Of a stretch of DNA of 64,000 nt, positions 63,501-64,000 are shown piece by piece. Every line of letters starts with the position of its first letter. Position 1 is the stretch's first letter. The translations under genes were made by a program, and so were the position numbers. The notes under the pieces were generated by a model, which had not been told where the DNA came from, searched no databases, and saw nothing but the letters and a program-made list of their open reading frames with translations. The stretch covers positions 62,001 to 126,000 of the forward strand of contig DUEZ01000006.1 in assembly GCA_011174825.1 (NCBI GenBank), given 5' to 3'. The stretch is from Anaerolineae bacterium. GTDB lineage: Bacteria > Chloroflexota > Anaerolineae > Anaerolineales > E44-bin32.

Positions 63501-64000
63501 ATCGACATTACCCCTCCAGCCCCAATTGAAACAGGTGAAGTGGAAGTTGTAGAACCTGATGCTCCTGAGTGGCTCGATCAATTGGCAACCCAGCCGATCC
63601 CGAAGATTACACCCGAGCTTGAGGCCGAGATCCCAGACTGGCTAGCCGAGGAAGAGGTCGTTGAACCCGCTGAACCTGCGGTTGAACCTACCCCACCTCC
63701 TGAAGCGGTCGTTCCTACTGAACCTCCCCCACCAGAGCCCACCCCAGAACCGGTAGCCGAGGTCGAGCCTGTCGCACCTCCGGAACCGGTTACTTTTGAA
63801 CCCCCACCCGAAGCCCCACCAGCTGCGGAACCGATAGATCTTGAGCCTGAGATTGAAATTGAAGCTGAAATCCCTCCTCCTCCGGAGCCGGTTGCCTTCG
63901 AACCAGAACCCGAAATTCCACCCGCCGTCCCCCCTACGGTAGAAGAGATCCCCGTTGAACCTATCAGTGTAGGACCCCCTGCTGAGCCGTTGGCTATCGA
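60594..64000 (+). CDS. TPR protein with long acidic tail carrying 21 Trp-Leu/Met motifs (partial at 3' end)
   Basis: An uninterrupted frame from ATG 60594 (GAGGTG upstream) to the end of the window, at least 1135 residues. Residues 1-245 are TPR-like helices (LDRAIAHCRHILDTYPKHVD, RVLGKAYLEAKRFGDAADIF, NLDAAIWHIERAFETNPANP). From about 290 the chain is Glu/Pro/Ala-rich, predicted disordered, and holds 21 W-L or W-M motifs spaced about 34 residues apart on average, mostly of the form P-x-W-L (IPDWL, APSWLAGI, APEWLKGIAEPE). After the last motif (about residue 1015) a Pro/Glu-rich stretch continues to the edge. There is no signal peptide or membrane helix in the visible part. I do not recognise a named family for the tail. 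The TPRs probably bind a protein, and the motifs another. Confidence 0.85.
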   Translation, partial: MAEISLRAYVKEIDHLVEQEQLDRAIAHCRHILDTYPKHVDTYRVLGKAYLEAKRFGDAADIFQRVLSAVPDDFVSHIGMAIVREDEGNLDAAIWHIERAFETNPANPAIQQELRRLIGRRDGLEPHKVRMTRGALARMYAHGELYPQAIAELTSALKDDSDRPDLEALLATMYWRSNQDVEAADVCNRILTKLPHCREANRILTAILQNDNKMDDAKLYHRRLAALDPYAAFVETANIDPQTVDESMVRLQKLEWQPGKPMPAVEPAQPEWAASLGVDLGEEEPEEAIVPEDEEKPSWLKDLEKPIEPVEAEELAESFEPSIEPTPSPEPTAEAEIPDWMREAGWQELTGEAVEAPISFTEEELSALEKGEPLPEGEPEEEGELAPADIPGWLQDIAPPESEPTTPEPAGIVEGEFEAREDEDIPDWLSEIDEDIAEIQPEIEELPSVVPEIPVEGTVAEIIDDMVVDEAVPEEAELVDEKGTGGLPTWLESETPGATTTIVTWLGDREIPDMGALSDEIPEDLEEARPSEPVSEKTEEVEEEIPSWLAEPELEGEEVADEEAALPWLAKISETADQVEEEAVEDVAPEPVEPIAVDEAPSWLAEIPTEEEPAAAAPEDFEPAEAEEVPSWLDEIAEVATEEIPEPEVAVPEVIEPVDEEEAPSWLAGIAAEEIPEPEAAVPEVIEPVDEEEAPSWLAGVAEVAAEQELPPAPEEAPAELKPTPAVSEDDVPDWLKSISEPGLEPSVASTPIEEGPAWLEGIAEPEAEIPSEDLPIPTPEAPEWLKGIAEPEAEMDLTEEIAAAQEAPGWLSGIAEPEIAEEPAGEAPEWMQEFTDAAEEELEPTVEEPTPEEPEVIEARVDIPEVAEPLMEPEAERVLPTETEHPAEVVSGEELDDDEVLGWLEGLAARQGVEEEELITTPEERLSELPSEIEKPLEEAVVEDIDIPEEPEESLEWLERLASERGLDIDITPPAPIETGEVEVVEPDAPEWLDQLATQPIPKITPELEAEIPDWLAEEEVVEPAEPAVEPTPPPEAVVPTEPPPPEPTPEPVAEVEPVAPPEPVTFEPPPEAPPAAEPIDLEPEIEIEAEIPPPPEPVAFEPEPEIPPAVPPTVEEIPVEPISVGPPAEPLAI
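62515..62700 (+). repeat. Recent 93-bp tandem duplication inside the W-L repeat tail
   Basis: Units 62515-62607 and 62608-62700 are nearly identical at the DNA level over 93 bp (31 codons), each encoding EEIPEPE-AVPEVIEPVDEE and APSWLAG. Differences are a few bases only. This shows in-frame unit duplication as the way the tail grows. Confidence 0.85.

Noticed and set aside
62324-63508. 394-aa Ser/Gly-rich open frame on the minus strand
   Set aside because: Same artefact opposite the repeat tail. It contains only repeats mirrored from the plus-strand protein.
1-64000. CRISPR arrays, transposases, integrases, phage genes, rRNA and tRNA
   Set aside because: Looked for by eye and not found; the repeats seen are short hairpins, one heptamer array and the in-gene duplication.

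Overview
The window looks like a piece of a bacterial chromosome from a monoderm lineage, most likely Chloroflexota (Anaerolineae-like). This is an inference from gene content and has not been tested with a tree: a Tad/Flp pilus cluster without a secretin, many GT-C-type membrane glycosyltransferases, a K+-independent membrane pyrophosphatase, and a TPR protein with a very long acidic tail. Base composition is moderate (near 50% GC by eye). I saw no rRNA, tRNA, CRISPR array, transposase or phage gene. Promoters of the housekeeping sigma type (TTGACA, 17 bp, TATAAT-like) are easy to find, and an RpoD-type sigma factor is encoded here.

Layout. 1-2.3 kb: the end of a MinD/CpaE-like ATPase, a sirtuin and a GAF-domain histidine kinase overlap in one transcription unit that converges on mutL. 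4-8.1 kb: a HAD nucleotidase, a one-TM protein, an orphan CoA-transferase A subunit, an S41 protease and a YugP-type membrane metallopeptidase. 8.5-12.5 kb: a tight operon with a stand-alone NIL domain, MgtE, a lipid kinase, a YdjC/ChbG deacetylase and a methyltransferase. 12.7-21.1 kb: TrmI, a TPR/zinc-ribbon protein, a Nudix hydrolase, ribosomal protein L25, a beta-solenoid-like membrane protein, a secreted anchored protein, Pth and Mfd. 21.1-28.3 kb: an SDR pseudogene, a lipoprotein, Lon, FolC, an HNH protein, and an unknown protein followed by HPF.

28.8-38 kb (minus strand): ComF, tadC, tadB, cpaF, cpaE, cpaB and an unlisted 48-aa Flp pilin with its own promoter and a downstream hairpin, preceded by a DegS/DegU-like two-component pair. 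This cluster probably builds and controls a Flp-type pilus. 38-51.3 kb and 55.8-59.3 kb: ten large polytopic GT-C-like proteins, several sharing an acidic first-loop motif and a C-terminal soluble domain. They presumably glycosylate surface polymers, proteins or lipids, but no donor-lipid synthase is visible. RpoD and the H+-pyrophosphatase sit between the two groups.

59.4-64 kb: a histone-deacetylase-family amidohydrolase, then a protein running off the end of the window. It starts with TPRs and continues into a disordered Glu/Pro-rich tail with 21 Trp-Leu/Met motifs, most of them Pro-x-Trp-Leu, some in freshly duplicated DNA. This is the most unusual object in the window and the best candidate for something undescribed.
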